Positions 5,587-7,842 of a stretch of DNA of 7,842 nucleotides are shown one piece after another. The stretch comes from an uncultured Oscillibacter sp. (GTDB lineage Bacteria > Bacillota > Clostridia > Oscillospirales > Oscillospiraceae). A program made the position numbers and the translations under genes. The notes under the pieces are model-generated. The model was not told the DNA's origin, did not search any database, and was given only the letters and a program-made list of their open reading frames with translations. Location: NCBI GenBank assembly GCA_948435975.1, contig CAOJHG010000081.1, forward strand, positions 1 to 7,842, in the 5' to 3' direction. Every line of letters begins with the position of its first letter. Positions within the stretch are counted from its first letter, which is position 1.

Positions 5587-6065
5587 AAAAACAAACCACG
5601 CAACATCATATGGATGGACTCCTTGCCCTGCTGCTGTTCAGCGTCTTCGCGGTGTGTGTGCTGTCTGTGCTGCTGACAGGGGCCAACGCATACCGGCGGC
5701 TCACCCAGCGGGACCAGGACGCATACAACCGCCGGACCTGCGTACAGTATCTGGCCACCCGCGTGCGGCAGTCGGATATGCGGGACGGCGTGTTCATAGA
5801 GGATTTCGACGGCATCCCCGCCTTGTTTCTGACGGATCAATATGGTTATGTTACCCGGGTCTACTGCTATGAGGGCCAGTTGATGGAGCTTTACGCCGCC
5901 CCGGACGCTGAGTTGATTCCGGAGGATGGAGAGGCCATCATGGAGATTGAAGCCTTGGACCTCTCCTTGGCGGACCGCTTCCTGACAGTCTCTGTCACAG
6001 ACGCCCAGGGTCAGAAGGATTCTTTGTGTCTGTCCCTGCGGTGCGGAGAGGAGGCTGCGGCATGA
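5583..6065 (+). CDS. DUF4860-like single-span protein
   Basis: 160 aa, with an N-terminal membrane helix at about 12-32 (preceded by MKKQ...HHMDG) and a periplasm-side domain. The sequence RRLTQRDQDAYNRRTCVQYLATRVRQSD (39-66, in segments) and the later EDFDGIPALFL, YCYEGQLMELY and LSLADRFLTVSV segments match my memory of DUF4860, a family found next to type IV pilus genes in clostridia; a profile search would confirm this. Function is unknown. It has the size and topology of a minor pseudopilin but no prepilin cleavage motif. ATG 5583 has GGAG at 5571-5574. The start overlaps the preceding stop and the stop overlaps the next start, both as ATGA, so translation is coupled. Cysteines 95, 149 and 154 lie in the exported part. 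Confidence 0.8.
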   Translation: MKKQTTQHHMDGLLALLLFSVFAVCVLSVLLTGANAYRRLTQRDQDAYNRRTCVQYLATRVRQSDMRDGVFIEDFDGIPALFLTDQYGYVTRVYCYEGQLMELYAAPDAELIPEDGEAIMEIEALDLSLADRFLTVSVTDAQGQKDSLCLSLRCGEEAAA

Positions 6066-6508
6066 AAAACAGCAAGGCCCCGTTGGTCATGATGGAACAG
6101 ATGGTGATGCTGCTGGTGTTTGCATTGGCGGCGGCGCTGTGCTTGCAGGCATTTGTGAAGTCTGACGCGATTTCCAACCGCAGTCAGGCGCGTGATCGAG
6201 CTGTCACGTTGGTCCAAAGCGCAGCGGAAACCATCCGGTATTACGGAGGAGACATGGGAAACGCCCTCGCGCAGGCGGCGGAAGCGCTTGGCGGAGAGTA
6301 TTCCCAGGGGCTACTTTGGGTGGACTATGGCGAGGACTGGACTTCCCTTCCCTCCGGCTCTGACAGTGTGTACCGGCTGACGGCCCAGGGTGTTCCTGCT
6401 GAGACGCCCGGCCTGTGGAAAGCCTTGGTGCAGGTCACGGAGGGGGATGAAGAGGAAATCCTGTTTAAAATCGAAGTAGCCTGGCAGGAGGTGGACGGCA
6501 ATGGATAA
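6062..6508 (+). CDS. Putative minor pseudopilin-like single-span protein
   Basis: 148 aa. Residues 8-31 form a hydrophobic helix (VMMEQMVMLLVF...) followed by a soluble domain with KSDAISNRSQARDRAVTLVQSAAE at about 33-56. A Glu at 12 within the start of the helix resembles the Glu5 of type IV pilins, but the preceding residues (KAPLV) lack the canonical Gly or Ala cleavage position in the right register. Function cannot be assigned from sequence; the arrangement between a DUF4860-like gene and a PilX-like gene suggests a minor component of the fibre tip or base. ATG 6062 follows AGAGGAGG at 6047-6054; an in-frame start at 6026 would extend into the previous gene and is rejected. The start is ATGA-coupled to the preceding stop, and the end overlaps the next gene by 8 nt. 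Confidence 0.72.
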   Translation: MKNSKAPLVMMEQMVMLLVFALAAALCLQAFVKSDAISNRSQARDRAVTLVQSAAETIRYYGGDMGNALAQAAEALGGEYSQGLLWVDYGEDWTSLPSGSDSVYRLTAQGVPAETPGLWKALVQVTEGDEEEILFKIEVAWQEVDGNG

Positions 6509-6914
6509 CCAGAAAAACCACAGCTTTGTCCCTCCGGCAGTGGGCGGGATGTCCCTGCTGGTGGCGTTCGCGGTGCTGTGCCTGACCATCTTTTCCCTTC
6601 TAAGCCTTGCTACCGTCCAAGCTGACACCCGCTTGGCAGACGCTTCGGCGGAGGCTGTATCAAGGTTTTACGCCGCCGACTGCGCCGCTCAGGAAATCCT
6701 TGCCCAGATTCGGGCGGGAGAGCTGCCGGAGGGCGTCAGCGTTTATGAGGACCTGTATTATTACACCTGCCCCATCTCAGATACTCAGGATCTGGAAGTG
6801 GAGGTCCTCCTTTCCGCTGGAGAATACAGCATCGAACGCTGGCAGGCTGTTCCTGCGGAAGAGTGGGTATCGGATGACAGCCTGGAGCTTTGGGACGGCG
6901 GATTCTTCTTTTGA
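6501..6914 (+). CDS. PilX-like single-span protein, function unknown
   Basis: 137 aa. A hydrophobic helix at about 17-38, preceded by PPAVGG, is followed by QADTRLADASAEAVSRFYAAD and AAQEILAQIRAGELP at 62-76, a pattern I associate with PilX-like minor pilin components (GxALL...L...YAAD.A.EEILAQIRAGE). Gly16 could be a peptidase cleavage residue, but the Glu5 of pilins is absent. Cys61 and Cys90 in the exported part could pair. The start is ATG 6501 with AGGAGGTGG at 6486-6494. The 8 nt overlap with the previous stop implies coupling. It is the last of four small single-span genes before the 108 nt gap to pilT. The acidic C-terminus ends in GGFFF. Assignment to PilX is by resemblance only. Confidence 0.7.
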   Translation: MDNQKNHSFVPPAVGGMSLLVAFAVLCLTIFSLLSLATVQADTRLADASAEAVSRFYAADCAAQEILAQIRAGELPEGVSVYEDLYYYTCPISDTQDLEVEVLLSAGEYSIERWQAVPAEEWVSDDSLELWDGGFFF

Positions 6915-6958
6915 TTCCTGATTTTTTAATGCGTCTGATGTACTTACCCCGCTTTACA

Positions 6959-6984
6959 GCATCCCCGGTCCAGCCGGGGGATGC
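6959..6984 (+). other. Strong hairpin between the small-protein genes and pilT
   Basis: GCATCCCC (6959-6966) pairs with GGGGATGC (6977-6984); inside, GG (6967-6968) pairs with CC (6974-6975) with one G bulged, around TCCAG. No T-run follows, so it is not a standard terminator. It could stabilise or attenuate the transcript ahead of pilT. Apart from a T-rich stretch at 6922-6927, the 6915-7022 gap shows nothing else, and no clear promoter. Confidence 0.55.
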
Positions 6985-7022
6985 AGCAGAAAATGAATGA
7001 ACACCTTTGGAGGAGGCCCCTT

Positions 7023-7842
7023 ATGGCAGAACTGTTGGATTATTTGACCCGCGCCAAAAACGACCATGCGTCGGACCTGTTCATCGTGGCAGGCGGCCCG
7101 GTATGCGAGAAACTGGAAAAGCGCATCACCCCCATCAGCGAGGAACGCATTTTCCCCAAGGAAGCGGAATCCCTCATTACAGAGATCTACCACCTGGCGA
7201 ACCGCTCCATGAACCATTACCTGGCCTGCGGCGACGATGACTTCTCCTTCTCTGTGCCCAACCTGGCCCGCTTCCGTGTGAACGCATACCGGCAGCGGGG
7301 TTCTCTGGCGGCAGTGGTCCGGGTGGTGGCCTTTGAAATCCCGAACTGGCAGGCAATGGGCATCCCTGAGCACGTCATGAACCTGGCGGATTTGACCCAT
7401 GGCATGATACTGATTACCGGTACAGCAGGCAGCGGCAAATCTACTACCCAAGCCTGCATCCTGGACCGCATCAACCGGACCCGGGAATGTCACATCATCA
7501 CTCTGGAGGACCCCATCGAGTACCTCCACCGGGACCAAAAGAGCATTGTCAGCCAGCGGGAGATCGCTATCGACACAGAAGACTATCTGTCTGCCCTCCG
7601 GGCTTGTCTGCGGCAGGCGCCGGATGTGGTGCTTTTGGGCGAAATGCGGGACCAGGAGACCATCCACACCGCTATGACCGCGGCAGAGACCGGACATCTC
7701 CTGATTGCCACTCTCCACACGAAGGGAAGCGTGAACACCATCGACCGCATCGTGGACACCTTCCCTGGCAGCCAGCAGGATCAGGTCCGGGTGCAGCTTA
7801 GCATGGTACTGCGGACAGTGGTTTCCCAGCAGCTCCTTCCCA
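7023..7842 (+). CDS. pilT: PilT-family type IV pilus ATPase (3' end beyond window)
   Basis: Cytoplasmic secretion ATPase of the PilT type, which powers pilus retraction or twitching by hexameric ATP hydrolysis. The first 273 residues are visible; full-length PilT is about 340-360 aa. The N-terminal part opens with ASDLFIVAGGP (16-26), matching the SDLH...GxPP motif of PilT. Walker A is GTAGSGKST at 133-141 (usually GPTGSGKST), the Asp box ITLEDPIEY at 159-167, Walker B VVLLGEMRD at 202-210 and the His box ATLHT at 229-233, followed by TIDRIVDTFP (239-248). The QREIAIDTEDYLSALRACLRQAPD segment (178-201) is typical of the family. ATG 7023 has GGAGGAGG at 7009-7016. The retraction-type ATPase would work with the platform protein at 4170; whether PilB exists elsewhere is not visible. 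Confidence 0.93.
   Translation, partial: MAELLDYLTRAKNDHASDLFIVAGGPVCEKLEKRITPISEERIFPKEAESLITEIYHLANRSMNHYLACGDDDFSFSVPNLARFRVNAYRQRGSLAAVVRVVAFEIPNWQAMGIPEHVMNLADLTHGMILITGTAGSGKSTTQACILDRINRTRECHIITLEDPIEYLHRDQKSIVSQREIAIDTEDYLSALRACLRQAPDVVLLGEMRDQETIHTAMTAAETGHLLIATLHTKGSVNTIDRIVDTFPGSQQDQVRVQLSMVLRTVVSQQLLP

Noticed and set aside
6954..7718. Long minus-strand open frame opposite pilT
   Set aside because: Antisense to an unmistakable PilT coding sequence; no domain or RBS supports it.
1..7842. tRNA, rRNA, CRISPR arrays, insertion sequences or phage attachment sites
   Set aside because: No cloverleaf, spaced repeat array, transposase or terminal inverted repeat was recognised on either strand.

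Overview
The window comes from a GC-rich, endospore-forming Firmicute, most likely of the Oscillospiraceae/Ruminococcaceae type (Flavonifractor- or Oscillibacter-like). The spoVAD gene, the Gram-positive ribosome binding sites and the clostridial style of the pilus-like genes support this. The exact taxon is an inference. Six promoter, operator or hairpin sites stand out because they are AT-rich or palindromic against this background.

Left part (1-1690, minus strand): spoVAD, cut by the window edge just before its C-terminus, lies 111 bp downstream of a low-molecular-weight protein tyrosine phosphatase. The phosphatase has its own extended -10 promoter. No spoVAC lies upstream of spoVAD, which is unusual.

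Middle part (1700-2920, plus strand): a strong sigma-A promoter, preceded at about -60 by an FNR/CRP-like palindrome, drives a two-gene lrgA-lrgB operon (CidA/LrgA holin-like protein plus LrgB membrane partner). The two genes overlap by 8 nt. The operon ends in an inverted repeat across the lrgB stop codon and a GC-rich terminator-like hairpin.

Right part (3020-7842, plus strand): a sigma-A promoter drives a secreted transglutaminase-like protein with an intact Cys-His-Asp triad. An intercistronic stretch of about 105 nt rich in hairpins, two of them mutually exclusive, follows. Then comes a tightly packed type IV pilus/type II secretion-like operon: a GspF/PilC platform protein, four small single-span proteins (pilin-like, DUF4860-like, minor-pseudopilin-like and PilX-like) whose junctions mostly overlap, and, after a 108 nt gap with a strong hairpin, a PilT-family ATPase that runs off the window.

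The right-hand set looks like part of an envelope-spanning fibre or secretion machine. The membrane platform, candidate minor pseudopilins and a PilT motor are present, but none of the four small proteins has a canonical prepilin peptidase site. No major pilin, PilB, PilM or prepilin peptidase is visible here. The cluster and its structured leader are the most interesting content.
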